This document shows positions 41,649 to 50,265 of a DNA stretch of 64,000 nt, in pieces (position 1 is the first letter of the stretch; each line of letters opens with the position of its first letter). The notes under the pieces are model-generated. The model was given only the letters and a program-made list of their open reading frames with translations, was not told where the DNA came from and ran no database searches. This DNA is from VXPQ01 sp965248175. Its GTDB lineage: Bacteria; Bacteroidota; Rhodothermia; Rhodothermales; VXPQ01. Position numbers and translations under genes: made by a program. The stretch is from the NCBI GenBank assembly GCA_965248175.1, contig OZ252093.1, positions 2,604,001 through 2,668,000 of the forward strand, written 5' to 3'.

Positions 41649-42686
41649 ATGGCGGCCGTACGCCCCCGCGTATCCATTATCGTCGTTACCTGGAATGCAT
41701 TGCCGCTCTTGAAGCAATGCTTCCCTTCCGTAGTAGCGACCGAATACGAAAACCTGGAGATTATTCTGGCCGACAATGCCTCGGACGACGGCTCGGCCGA
41801 ATGGATTCGCAGGCATTTTTCGAACATTCGGGTGCTACGCTATACGGAAAACACCATGTTTTGCCGTGGCAATAACGAAGCTATTCCGCACGCTACGGGA
41901 AAATATGTATTACTGTTGAATAACGACGTGGAAGTGCCGCCCGGTTGGCTCAATCCACTCGTGGACGAATTGGAAACATGTGAAGACATCGCTGCCGTAC
42001 AGCCCAAGGTATTGCAATACGAGGATCGATCCATGTTCGAATACGCCGGCGCTTCGGGAGGATTTATGGATCGGCTGGGGTATCCTTTTGCTCGCGGGCG
42101 CATTTTCTTCCGGTTGGAAAAGGATCGCGGACAATACGACGAGCCTCGCGATATCTTCTGGGGTACGGGTGCGGCGCTGCTGCTCCGCCGATCTGCCCTT
42201 GACAAGGTGGGATTGCTGGACGAGCACTTCGAAATGCACATGGAAGAAATCGACTTATGCTGGCGACTCCAGCGAGCCGGGTACCGGATCCGCGTACAAC
42301 CAGCCAGCGAAGTGTACCACATCGGTGGTGGATCACTGCGCCGGGGAAACCCCCGGAAGGTCTATCTGACATTCCGGAATAACCTGCTGATGCTGTACAA
42401 AAACCTGCCGGAACCCGAATGGAAACGAGTCTTTGCGGCGCGATGCGCACTGGACGCGGCGGCAGCGATGCGCGCACTTGTGTCGGGACACCCCACCGAA
42501 TATACAGCTATCATGCGAGCCTACACCGATGCGCATCGAATGAAGGGCTCCTGGACCTGTGGCACGACCCGACCGGAAACGCTTTCGGAAACCGTGCTGC
42601 CCACCTACAGGAACAGTATTGTCGCCGATTATTTCGTGCGGGGACGCCGGCGCTTCGACTTGCTGCCTAAGAAGGCCTTCGTGTAA
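41649..42686 (+). CDS. Glycosyltransferase family 2
   Basis: 345 residues from the ATG at 41649 (MAAVRPRVSIIVVTWNALPLLKQCF); the frame runs back to 41520 but the extra part overlaps the recQ start and is not conserved sequence. GT-A signatures: 'VSIIVVTWNA', 'ILADNASDDGSAEWI', 'GNNEAIPHATGKYVLLLNNDVEVPPGWL', 'GTGAALLLRRSALDKVGLLDEHFEMHMEEIDLCWRLQRAGYRI'. This is the rhamnosyl-/WbbL-like branch that builds cell-surface polysaccharide; the sugar cannot be told. A short hydrophobic or amphipathic C-terminus but no membrane helices. Confidence 0.88.
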   Translation: MAAVRPRVSIIVVTWNALPLLKQCFPSVVATEYENLEIILADNASDDGSAEWIRRHFSNIRVLRYTENTMFCRGNNEAIPHATGKYVLLLNNDVEVPPGWLNPLVDELETCEDIAAVQPKVLQYEDRSMFEYAGASGGFMDRLGYPFARGRIFFRLEKDRGQYDEPRDIFWGTGAALLLRRSALDKVGLLDEHFEMHMEEIDLCWRLQRAGYRIRVQPASEVYHIGGGSLRRGNPRKVYLTFRNNLLMLYKNLPEPEWKRVFAARCALDAAAAMRALVSGHPTEYTAIMRAYTDAHRMKGSWTCGTTRPETLSETVLPTYRNSIVADYFVRGRRRFDLLPKKAFV

Positions 42687-42752
42687 CCCTGGCACGGAGT
42701 CAGGCAGAATAGATTGGCCTATCGCCCCGTCGTGCATCTCTCTCCTTCTCTG

Positions 42753-43682
42753 TCAGTCTGTTATCGGAATGACGGGCTGAGTACGCTTGTAGTATAGTAC
42801 TACGAAAGAAATGGCAACCAGCACCACCAGCATCCCGGCCATGGCGACGGCACTCGGCAACTCGTCGAATATCACGTAAGCAAGCAGGGAAGCACCGACC
42901 GGCTCAATGAGCCCCATCAATCCAATCAGGGCTACCGAAAAATAGCGTATGCCGTAATTAAAGGCCCCATGCCCCATCACTTGCGGTCCCAACGCCAAGC
43001 CCGCACACAGTACATAAAATAGCGGGGGAAACCCCCACAAGGGGGTATTAAGCAGAAGAGCAATGACCAGTGTTGTAGCGGCGGCCACGGTATACAATGG
43101 AAACACGTAGGCCAACCAGGAACGCTTCTGGCGTACAACCCGACCCACAAGAAGGTACACACTGAAAAATAACGAGCCGGTCAAGGCCAACCCATTGCCG
43201 AAAAGTGTTCCGGCGCCGTCTCCCCCAAGCATGTCTCCTGCACCGATTGTTGCCGCTCCCGCCACGGCCAGCAGAATTGCCCCATTGATCGGTTTCGAAA
43301 GCCGCTCATTCAGAAATATGTAACCGAGCACCGCCAGAAAAACAGGGCTGGTAGTGACAAGAACCGACGCCGCTGCCACCGTCGTGTGATAGAGCGACTC
43401 GATCCATAGTACAAAGTGCATCCCAAGCAGAATGCCGGCCGACAAAATCATATACCACTCGCGCCGGTCGAACGCTTTTATCTCAGCCCTTGCACGCACC
43501 CACGCAAACGGCGCCAGTACTACGGCCGCCATCATGGTGCGCCAGACAGCAACCGTCAGACCGGGAGCTTCCCCTCCGACTTCACCACCTGCAAATCGAA
43601 TAAGGATAGGACTAAACGAGAAACTGATCATGCCGGCAGCAAGCACCCAATACACCAAAACCGGTCTGTTTCCCTTACACAT
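42753..43682 (-). CDS. EamA/DMT-superfamily transporter
   Basis: 309 residues with about ten membrane helices in two EamA repeats (about 12-145 and 160-300); 'GLTVAVWRTMMAAVVLAPFAWV' and 'LIGLMGLIEPVGASLLAYVIFDE' are the conserved repeat segments. Probable exporter of small metabolites or amino acids; substrate unknown. Separated by 27 bp from the DUF4293 gene upstream, so possibly one transcript. Confidence 0.85.
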   Translation of the reverse strand: MCKGNRPVLVYWVLAAGMISFSFSPILIRFAGGEVGGEAPGLTVAVWRTMMAAVVLAPFAWVRARAEIKAFDRREWYMILSAGILLGMHFVLWIESLYHTTVAAASVLVTTSPVFLAVLGYIFLNERLSKPINGAILLAVAGAATIGAGDMLGGDGAGTLFGNGLALTGSLFFSVYLLVGRVVRQKRSWLAYVFPLYTVAAATTLVIALLLNTPLWGFPPLFYVLCAGLALGPQVMGHGAFNYGIRYFSVALIGLMGLIEPVGASLLAYVIFDELPSAVAMAGMLVVLVAISFVVLYYKRTQPVIPITD

Positions 43683-43709
43683 CGCGTAGTTTTCGATTCC
43701 TGCCCATAG

Positions 43710-44132
43710 TCAGCGAATACGACTCGCCGAACGCACCAACTCGATATCCGACCGGATCGCCCGCCGGGCCAGCCAGAAGAAAGCATAGGCTAAAACGAGA
43801 ATTGCCATCGTGACCATTCTGCCGGTAGTGTCCGTATCTGAGGATGAGGCAAATACGTCAGGAGTACCACCGATATACATGGCCACTGCAAACAGGGCCA
43901 TCAATATCAGCGTGAAAATCTGTGCCAAGAGCACCAAGGTATGCTGACGCCCCCGATCTCTGTACATAAAAATGGAGATCACGCCGAGCAAATCGGCCAA
44001 CACGCCCACCCCAAAGACAACATGAACGTATCCGGGAAACACCCCGAAGACAGCGCCGGCCCCGAAGAAAAGAACAGCACCGAGCGCCAGGGAACCCAAG
44101 AGCAAATACACCGACTGTTTGCGCTGAACCAT
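43710..44132 (-). CDS. DUF4293 four-helix membrane protein
   Basis: 140 residues from the ATG at 44130-44132 (MVQRKQSVYLLLGSLALGA), the typical opening of Bacteroidota DUF4293. Four membrane helices. The frame extends 19 codons upstream, but that region contains the terminator of the exbD operon (44148-44177), which argues for the internal start. Function unknown. Confidence 0.75.
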   Translation of the reverse strand: MVQRKQSVYLLLGSLALGAVLFFGAGAVFGVFPGYVHVVFGVGVLADLLGVISIFMYRDRGRQHTLVLLAQIFTLILMALFAVAMYIGGTPDVFASSSDTDTTGRMVTMAILVLAYAFFWLARRAIRSDIELVRSASRIR

Positions 44133-44147
44133 AACTTCATTAACAGG

Positions 44148-44177
44148 AAAAGCCCCGCCGGACCCGGCGAGGCTTTT
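44148..44177 (-). terminator. Terminator of the exbB-exbD operon
   Basis: 14-bp almost perfect stem (44164-44177 with 44148-44161) and a 2-nt loop in the DNA (effectively 4 nt in RNA), ending TTTT on the minus strand. It is A-rich on the other side, so it could act in both directions. Lies 45 nt after the exbD stop. Confidence 0.85.
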
Positions 44178-44221
44178 CAGCATATTCAAGAACTTCCATG
44201 CATACGGCAGACACGTACAGC

Positions 44222-44674
44222 CTATAATATTTCGGGCTTGCTGGAGTAGTTGATGCGCAATGTACCAGCCTCGCGCAACTCCTGCTGCACATCCGTTACA
44301 ATCCCCATTTCCGACGATTGATCCACGCGAAGAGATACAATGAGCTTCGGTTGATCAAGTAACTTGCGGTACATGATGCTACGAATCGAGGGCAAGTCCT
44401 CGATGAGCGCATCGTCAATCTGAACGGAGGTATCGCCCAACTCGTTGTTGGCCAACTTGAGGGGGCCGAGATACATATACGAAACCAGACGCTTCTGGTC
44501 GATCTTGGTAAGCGCCTCGGCACGCGGCAACGTGGTGCGCACCTGTATCTCCGTCTCTCGCAGCACGGTCGTTACCATGAAAAAAATGATGAGCATGAAG
44601 ATGATGTCCGGCATGGACGCCATCGGGATGGTCGGACTCGACTTCGCGCTTTTTTTCTGAAAGTGTGTTGACAT
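44222..44674 (-). CDS. exbD: ExbD/TolR-family biopolymer transport protein (second copy)
   Basis: 150 residues. Short basic N-terminus, one membrane helix with the conserved 'IPMASMPDIIFMLIIFFMVTT' carrying the proton-path Asp (residue 23), then a periplasmic domain. Works with ExbB as the proton-driven stator that powers TonB. Last gene of the exbB-small protein-exbD-exbD operon, 54 bp after the first exbD and followed by a terminator. Confidence 0.92.
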   Translation of the reverse strand: MSTHFQKKSAKSSPTIPMASMPDIIFMLIIFFMVTTVLRETEIQVRTTLPRAEALTKIDQKRLVSYMYLGPLKLANNELGDTSVQIDDALIEDLPSIRSIMYRKLLDQPKLIVSLRVDQSSEMGIVTDVQQELREAGTLRINYSSKPEIL

Positions 44675-44728
44675 AAGCCCTTCGATCGCGTGATTGCTTG
44701 TCGTACTACGGAACAGGCCGATTCCGGC

Positions 44729-45292
44729 TTATCCCCCATCCGGCTCTGCGATGGATATCAGCGCCTTGATCTTCTTGCGAATCAGGTTTTCTTCATCGTT
44801 TTCATCGATATAGTCCCGGTAGGTGGCATAATCGGGAAAACCCCTGGTACGAGCTTCGGCATCCCACAGTTCGAAATAGGCCATCCATATCTCGTCAAGC
44901 ACGCCGATATAGGTGTCGTACGGTGTCTGACGATCCGTTTTCAGGGACACGACGGCCTTGTCCATCGATTCGGCGTAGTTGGGATCCTCCCCCTCGTTCA
45001 GGGTATGCTTCTTGACCTCCTCCCTGACCCTCGGAATGGCCGAAGGTCTGTCCTCAATCAGCACTCGTCCCTCGGAATTCACGAGAATCTTGAGCATGTT
45101 GCGCTCCCTGACCGGAGGCGGCTCCTGGTTCTCGTCCAACTTCGGGGGCAACGTCATGCCGATGCCCGTGTCCACATTGATGGTCGTCGTAACAAGGAAA
45201 AAGATGAGCAGCAGGAAGGCGATATCCGCCATGGATGCGGTGGGTATTTCCCCCCCTTCTCTCTCCTTTTTCTTTTTAAGCAATCCAGCCAT
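44729..45292 (-). CDS. exbD: ExbD/TolR-family biopolymer transport protein (first copy)
   Basis: 187 residues. 'IPTASMADIAFLLLIFFLVTTTINVD' with the essential Asp in the membrane helix (residue 23). Longer than the classical ExbD (about 140) because of a C-terminal extension rich in Asp/Glu ('GFPDYATYRDYIDENDEENLIRKKI'), a form common in Bacteroidota. ExbD acts as a dimer, so two different copies could form a heterodimer in one motor (inference). Confidence 0.92.
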   Translation of the reverse strand: MAGLLKKKKEREGGEIPTASMADIAFLLLIFFLVTTTINVDTGIGMTLPPKLDENQEPPPVRERNMLKILVNSEGRVLIEDRPSAIPRVREEVKKHTLNEGEDPNYAESMDKAVVSLKTDRQTPYDTYIGVLDEIWMAYFELWDAEARTRGFPDYATYRDYIDENDEENLIRKKIKALISIAEPDGG

Positions 45293-45372
45293 GACGCCTT
45301 GCGTACTTGTGGTTGTGGATACCTGGATTCAGAAAGCTGCCTCGGATAACGGGTAACAGCGCACGAGCCCTG

Positions 45373-45645
45373 TCAGTTGAACAATCCTCTGATTCCGGAT
45401 ACCAGCAGGCTTACGGCCGCCAGCACGAACATGATAACCAGCGTCCAGATGCCCGCTACAGCCCAGTCTCCGATGATAAGGCCAATAATAAGCAAGAGAA
45501 TCACCGGAACGAGTATGATGGCAGCCGTAACGAGGTTGATCTTCCCGTTAATGATGCTCTGGATACCGGACAGCAGTATCCCGAGCAAACCGAGCCCAAG
45601 AATAACCGCAGCGGCCCAAATGGCGATGGGAACTATGTTGTCCAT
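45373..45645 (-). CDS. Small three-helix membrane protein within the exb operon
   Basis: 90 residues, nearly all hydrophobic: three membrane helices (about 5-28, 38-60, 64-86) linked by short loops ('GIQSIINGKIN', 'GDW'). No charged catalytic residues and no family I recognise. It lies 19 bp after exbB and 80 bp before the first exbD on the same strand, so it is a member of the motor operon and may be an accessory membrane subunit (inference). Confidence 0.65.
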   Translation of the reverse strand: MDNIVPIAIWAAAVILGLGLLGILLSGIQSIINGKINLVTAAIILVPVILLLIIGLIIGDWAVAGIWTLVIMFVLAAVSLLVSGIRGLFN

Positions 45646-45664
45646 GGTCTAAAAACGTTTGCGG

Positions 45665-46399
45665 TTAGACGGATTCGTCGGAATCACCGACGTCGGCAAC
45701 CTGCGGTGCAACTGGACGGCCCGCCTGCAACAGCACCAGCGAATCGATAAGTTCGATGGAAGCGTCTTCCATTTCCACTACGATCCGGTCGATCTTCGAC
45801 ACGGCGTAGTTATAGAAGAATTGCAGGATGATCGCTACGATAAGGCCAAACGCCGTGGTCAGGAGCGCCACCTTGATACCACCCGCCACAAGACTCGGCG
45901 AAATGTCGCCCGCCGACTCAATGGCGTCAAAGGCCTCAATCATGCCGACAACCGTTCCAAGGAACCCGAGCATCGGGGCAAGACTGATGAAAAGCGAAAG
46001 CCAGACCAGTCCACGCTCCAGAAAACTCATCTCGATCGAGCCATAGGACACAACTGCTTTTTCAACCGCATCAATGCCCTCATCGTGGCGCAAAAGGCCT
46101 GCCTGGAACACGGCGGCAACAGGACCACGTGTCTTTGCGCAAATCTCCTCGGCTGCAGAAACACCGCCGTCATCGAGCGAATGCTTGATGCCAACGATGA
46201 ATTTGCGGGTGTTGATGTCGGCCCGGTTGAGCGTGATAATGCGTTCAAACGCAATAGCAAGCCCGATGATCAAACAGATCAAAACGGGCCACATCCACTC
46301 GCCGCCCTCGTTAAAGCGCTCTACAAGAACGTTGATGACGCCCCCATCTGAGGAGGCCGCGTCCTGCAAAAGCAATACCATCAAGTTGGGAAGAGTCAT
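45665..46399 (-). CDS. exbB: MotA/TolQ/ExbB proton-channel family protein
   Basis: 244 residues. N-terminal helix, long cytoplasmic loop, then the conserved double helix region 'LVWLSLFISLAPMLGFLGTVVGMIEAFDAIESAGDISPSLVAGGIKVALLTTAFGLIVAIILQFFYNYAVSKIDRIV' that forms the pentameric proton channel. Together with ExbD it energises TonB and so the receptor at 17.8-20.1 kb; tonB itself is not in the window. GGAGGA precedes the ATG by 8 nt. First gene of the operon, about 170 nt after its promoter. Confidence 0.94.
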   Translation of the reverse strand: MTLPNLMVLLLQDAASSDGGVINVLVERFNEGGEWMWPVLICLIIGLAIAFERIITLNRADINTRKFIVGIKHSLDDGGVSAAEEICAKTRGPVAAVFQAGLLRHDEGIDAVEKAVVSYGSIEMSFLERGLVWLSLFISLAPMLGFLGTVVGMIEAFDAIESAGDISPSLVAGGIKVALLTTAFGLIVAIILQFFYNYAVSKIDRIVVEMEDASIELIDSLVLLQAGRPVAPQVADVGDSDESV

Positions 46400-46574
46400 G
46401 GATTGGTTCCTCCGGAAAAAACGGTGTTTCGGTTATAAAGTAAATGAATGTATGGAAGGTAGTACACTATGTGCAATATACCCCCGATATCCGGCGCCTG
46501 TGCAATGTTTAAGGAACACTTGCCGGACATCGCTATGCCGAAACATGCCAACGCCCGAATCGCCGTACCAAGCA

Positions 46575-46603
46575 AGTATACTTATTGAAAAGCGAAGTGT
46601 CAA
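46575..46603 (-). promoter_or_regulatory. Near-consensus promoter of the exbB operon
   Basis: Minus strand: -35 TTGACA (46598-46603), 17-nt spacer, -10 TATACT followed by TG (46575-46580). Both boxes and the spacing match the housekeeping sigma consensus. The predicted leader before exbB is about 170 nt and contains no frame of note. Confidence 0.75.
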
Positions 46604-46675
46604 CGAGGGAACGCTAAACACGGTCATTCCTGCGATTTTTTTTATACGGGAGCCCATACAGTCAGGGGGCCAATG

Positions 46676-48355
46676 CTACCGCAAGGGCGCCTCCTCGACA
46701 CGATCCCACAATTGCATTGCTTCCTGCAATACATGATCGATGTCGCTTATCGTTTCGTACCACATGCCCCGGTCGTAGGTGCGTTGTCCAATGCGCGCCT
46801 TGATACGAGTCATCAGTAATTCCCGATCACTCTCCACCTCTGATCGGCTGAACCACCGTCCTTCCCCGTCGGTGCGGGAAAGCTCCGGGCTGCCGTCCGG
46901 CGCAACGTGTATATCACGCTGATCGAGAAAAGCCAGAAAAACGTCGAATTCGTCCGGATCGAAAGCAAAATCCGTTGCAAAATCATCTCGACGCTCCCCC
47001 CATTCTTCCTGAAAGGTAACGCCGTTCCGGTCGAGCCATGCCCGGGCAAAGGCATTATCCTGTAACTGCCCGACGACCGTCCGGGCAAAAGCCGACAGGG
47101 AATCCGGATATACGATCACGTCCGGCAGAACCCCTCCGCCCCCGAAAACGATTCGCCCTCCAGCAGTCGTATACTTGAGAGAATCGGGCATCGTATCCTG
47201 AATCTCCGACATGGTCAGCGTTCTTTCGAGCCGGTAGCGATCCAGTTTCGATGCGTAATAGTCGTCGGTTTGCCCAGTGGTGTACGGCGTCTGGATAAGA
47301 CGCCCCGAGGGAGTATAGAAGCGCGAGATCGTAATGCGCAGTGCACTGCCGTCGCGCAGGGGAAATTGCTTCTGAACAAGGCCCTTGCCGAACGTGCGTC
47401 GTCCAACAACGAGCGCCCGGTCGTGATCCTGGACCGCGCCAGCCACAATTTCGCTTGCCGAGGCGGAGTTTTCGTTGACAAGGACCATGAGAGGCCCCTG
47501 CTCGAAACCATCTCCGGTGCGAGCGTAGTTCTGCTGGTTGTACTCTTCATGGCGGCTACGAGCCTCGACGATCATTTGTCCGTCCATCAGGAATTCGTCG
47601 GCAATTTGCACTGCCATTTCCATGAATCCGCCGGCATTGTCGCGCAAATCGAGAACAAGGCGCCGCATACCTTGTTGGCGCAGCACGTCCATACCCTCCA
47701 GGAACTCGGAATAGGTTGTCCGTGCAAACCGGTTCAGGCGAATGTACCCTGTCTCGTCGTCCAGCATGTAGCGCGCGTCCATGGTCCAGAAAGGAATCTT
47801 GTCGCGCGTAATAACGAAATCGAGCAGGTCTTCGTAGCCGGGACGCCGTACCGTAACCTTGACTCTGGTGCCGCGCGGCCCCTTCAGGGTACGCGTGACA
47901 TCTTCCGAGGAAAAGCCAATGGCCGACGAATCATTCACGGCGACGATCCGGTCCCCGGAGAGCATACCCACCGACTCGCTGGGACCGCCTGGCAATGGGT
48001 TAAGCACCGCTACCGTATCCATACCGTTCGGTCCGGCAATGATCTCGAACGCGATGCCGATCCCCTCGAACGAAGCATCAAAATCCTCCCGCACCTTCTT
48101 CATCGCTTCCGCGTCGATATATATCGAATGGGGATCGAGTTCGTTGAGCATCCCGTTGATGGCGCTCTCGGTCAACTCCGAAGAAGAAACGTCCTGCACG
48201 TACCGCTCATTAATCATGAGGTACGCGTTTTCGAGTTTCCTGAGCGACTCAGCCGTATTATCCCAGGAGATAATGGATCCCAACTCGAAACCAAGCACTA
48301 TGCCCACGGCCAAAACGACTGAGCCGAAGGTAAACACCTTCCGATACTTCTTCAT
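46676..48355 (-). CDS. S41 family carboxyl-terminal processing protease
   Basis: 559 residues from the ATG at 48353-48355 (MKKYRKVFTFGSVVLAVG), preceded by AAGGGA at a good distance; the ATG five codons earlier and a longer frame to 48505 are less likely. N-terminal signal anchor (about 5-28), PDZ domain (about 85-190: 'FEGIGIAFEI', 'LPGGPSESVGMLSGDRIVAVND'), then the protease core with the catalytic Ser in 'VNENSASASEIVAGAVQDH' (about 295) and Lys in 'RTFGKGLVQKQF' (about 323). CtpA/Prc-type periplasmic protease. A C-terminal extension of about 150 residues follows. The 208-bp divergent gap to polX holds no gene. Confidence 0.92.
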   Translation of the reverse strand: MKKYRKVFTFGSVVLAVGIVLGFELGSIISWDNTAESLRKLENAYLMINERYVQDVSSSELTESAINGMLNELDPHSIYIDAEAMKKVREDFDASFEGIGIAFEIIAGPNGMDTVAVLNPLPGGPSESVGMLSGDRIVAVNDSSAIGFSSEDVTRTLKGPRGTRVKVTVRRPGYEDLLDFVITRDKIPFWTMDARYMLDDETGYIRLNRFARTTYSEFLEGMDVLRQQGMRRLVLDLRDNAGGFMEMAVQIADEFLMDGQMIVEARSRHEEYNQQNYARTGDGFEQGPLMVLVNENSASASEIVAGAVQDHDRALVVGRRTFGKGLVQKQFPLRDGSALRITISRFYTPSGRLIQTPYTTGQTDDYYASKLDRYRLERTLTMSEIQDTMPDSLKYTTAGGRIVFGGGGVLPDVIVYPDSLSAFARTVVGQLQDNAFARAWLDRNGVTFQEEWGERRDDFATDFAFDPDEFDVFLAFLDQRDIHVAPDGSPELSRTDGEGRWFSRSEVESDRELLMTRIKARIGQRTYDRGMWYETISDIDHVLQEAMQLWDRVEEAPLR

Positions 48356-48563
48356 TATCGATCCCTTCATTCCGGCGAGAGAAAACCTCCGATACGGAAA
48401 AGCGTGAACAGGTTTTTTAACCTGCGCAGGGCACTCCTGCGTACAAGCAGGAACGCCAGCGCACCACTTCCTGCCCATTGCATAATACGCTAAAAAAGAC
48501 AGCAATTGTGGTACAGGAAGCGGTTATACAGGATCCCATGCACAGTTCGTTCGTGAATGTTTT

Positions 48564-50264
48564 ATGATCACCAACAAAGAGATTGCCCGCCTTCTGAAGG
48601 AAACCGCCGCACTCATCGAGATTACCGGCGGCAACGTATTCCGGGCCCGCGCTTTTGCAAGCGCGAGCCGGGCAATCGGGCGACTGGAAAAAGAGGTGAC
48701 AACGCTCACCGCCAATGACTCCCTTGAGGAATTGCCCGGCATCGGGCCCGGCCTGGCCGCACAAATAGGGGAGATTCTCGAACGCGGCTCCTTCGATCTG
48801 TATGAGGATCTGCTCAGCGCCATCCCGCCCGGGCTTCCCGGCATCTTGCGTATCAAGGGGCTTGGGGCCAAAAAGGTAAGGCGGCTCTGGCAGGAACTGG
48901 GCGTTACCTCCGTAGAAGAACTGGAAGAAGTCGCCGCCAGCGGGCGCCTCGCTGACTTGAGCGGGTTCGGGCCAAAAATGCAGGAAGCCATTCTCGAAAA
49001 TATTCGTCTCCTTAAACAATACGAGGGGCGGCGGCGATACGATCAGGCGCTGGCGGAAGCCCTGCATTGCCTCGAAGCGATCCGGGGGATAGACGAGATC
49101 CTCGAAGCCCATCTGGCGGGAGGGCTCCGCCGAAGTCTCGACACCGTGGACGATATAGTCATTGTAGCAGTGGCTGCCGTCCCCGAACAAGCTTGCCGCG
49201 CACTGGCCGGTTGGTGGACAACCTTAGAGGAGGATGCAGGCGAAGAACGTATTCTCCTCGCCACACTTCCCGATGGGTTCCCTCTGCGTATTCATGTAAC
49301 GACTCCAGCCCAATACGGAGCGACATTATGGAAAGCAACCGGATCGCCGGCGCACGTAGCCGCTGTCCGGACCCGATGTGACCTTCCCGGTGATGCGCCC
49401 TCCGAACACGCATTGTTCGAAGCCGCCGGTATGCCGTTCATAGATCCGGCTATCCGGGAAGATATGGGGGAGATTGAGGCTGCTGCACAGAACGGACTGC
49501 CGGACCTGATCAAGTACGAAGACATTCGCGGCACGCTGCACAACCACTCTACCTGGAGCGACGGAATGCACGCCCTGCGGCAGATGATCGACGCAGCATA
49601 CGCCAGAGGATATTCGTACTACGGCGTATGCGACCACAGCCGATCCCTGGTCATTGCAAACGGGCTCAGCATCGAGCGGGTGTACGAACAACAGAAAGAA
49701 ATTCGCGAACTGAACAAGGCGTACGGAAATGACCTTCGGGTATTCAGCGGTACCGAATGCGACATACTCGCGGACGGATCGCTCGATTATCCCGATGACG
49801 TGCTGGCCACGTTCGATCTGGTCGTAGCAGCTATTCATACCCGCTTCGAAATGTCCGAAAAGGAAGCAACCGAACGATTGATCCGGGCGATCGAAAACCC
49901 GTACACTATGATCCTTGCACATCCGACCGGGCGCTTGTTGCTGAGGCGAAAAGGGTATCCCATCCATCACGAAAAAGTCATCGACGCTTGCGCAGCGAAC
50001 GGGGTAGCCCTTGAACTGAACGCTAATCCGTTCCGGCTCGATCTTGACTGGCGTTGGATACGGCATGCAACGGATCGTAGCGTTCCTATCTCCATTAACC
50101 CCGATGCGCATGCCATTAACCAGTTGGATTATATGAAACTGGGCGTCTCAATCGCTCGCAAAGGATGGCTTACCCCCGAACAGTGCCTGAATGCGAAAAG
50201 CCTGGACGAATTTTCATCCTGGCTCGACAGGAAACGATCCCGGCACAGCTACGAAACCATTTGA
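48564..50264 (+). CDS. polX: PolX-family protein with PHP domain (polymerase site degenerate)
   Basis: 566 residues. Helix-hairpin-helix motifs (LPGIGPGLA about 57; IKGLGAKK about 97; LSGFGPKM about 132), family X palm (about 160-310), and a PHP phosphoesterase domain (about 323-560). The PHP ligands look intact: H326-N-H328 with 'STWSDG', 'CDHS', 'GTECDIL', 'AIHTRF', 'NPDAHAIN'. The polymerase site does not: the usual AGSLRR-ET-x-x-DLD is AGGLRRSLDTVDDIVIV, leaving D197 but Val at the second Asp (199), and the third Asp of the VDLRVV strand is Pro (FPLRIHV). Probably a 3'-5' exonuclease/AP-endonuclease-type repair enzyme without polymerase activity (inference). Confidence 0.9.
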   Translation: MITNKEIARLLKETAALIEITGGNVFRARAFASASRAIGRLEKEVTTLTANDSLEELPGIGPGLAAQIGEILERGSFDLYEDLLSAIPPGLPGILRIKGLGAKKVRRLWQELGVTSVEELEEVAASGRLADLSGFGPKMQEAILENIRLLKQYEGRRRYDQALAEALHCLEAIRGIDEILEAHLAGGLRRSLDTVDDIVIVAVAAVPEQACRALAGWWTTLEEDAGEERILLATLPDGFPLRIHVTTPAQYGATLWKATGSPAHVAAVRTRCDLPGDAPSEHALFEAAGMPFIDPAIREDMGEIEAAAQNGLPDLIKYEDIRGTLHNHSTWSDGMHALRQMIDAAYARGYSYYGVCDHSRSLVIANGLSIERVYEQQKEIRELNKAYGNDLRVFSGTECDILADGSLDYPDDVLATFDLVVAAIHTRFEMSEKEATERLIRAIENPYTMILAHPTGRLLLRRKGYPIHHEKVIDACAANGVALELNANPFRLDLDWRWIRHATDRSVPISINPDAHAINQLDYMKLGVSIARKGWLTPEQCLNAKSLDEFSSWLDRKRSRHSYETI

Positions 50265-50265
50265 C

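Noticed and set aside
44133..44189. 19-codon N-terminal extension of the DUF4293 protein
   Set aside because: The region is occupied by the exbD operon terminator, and typical family members begin at the internal Met.
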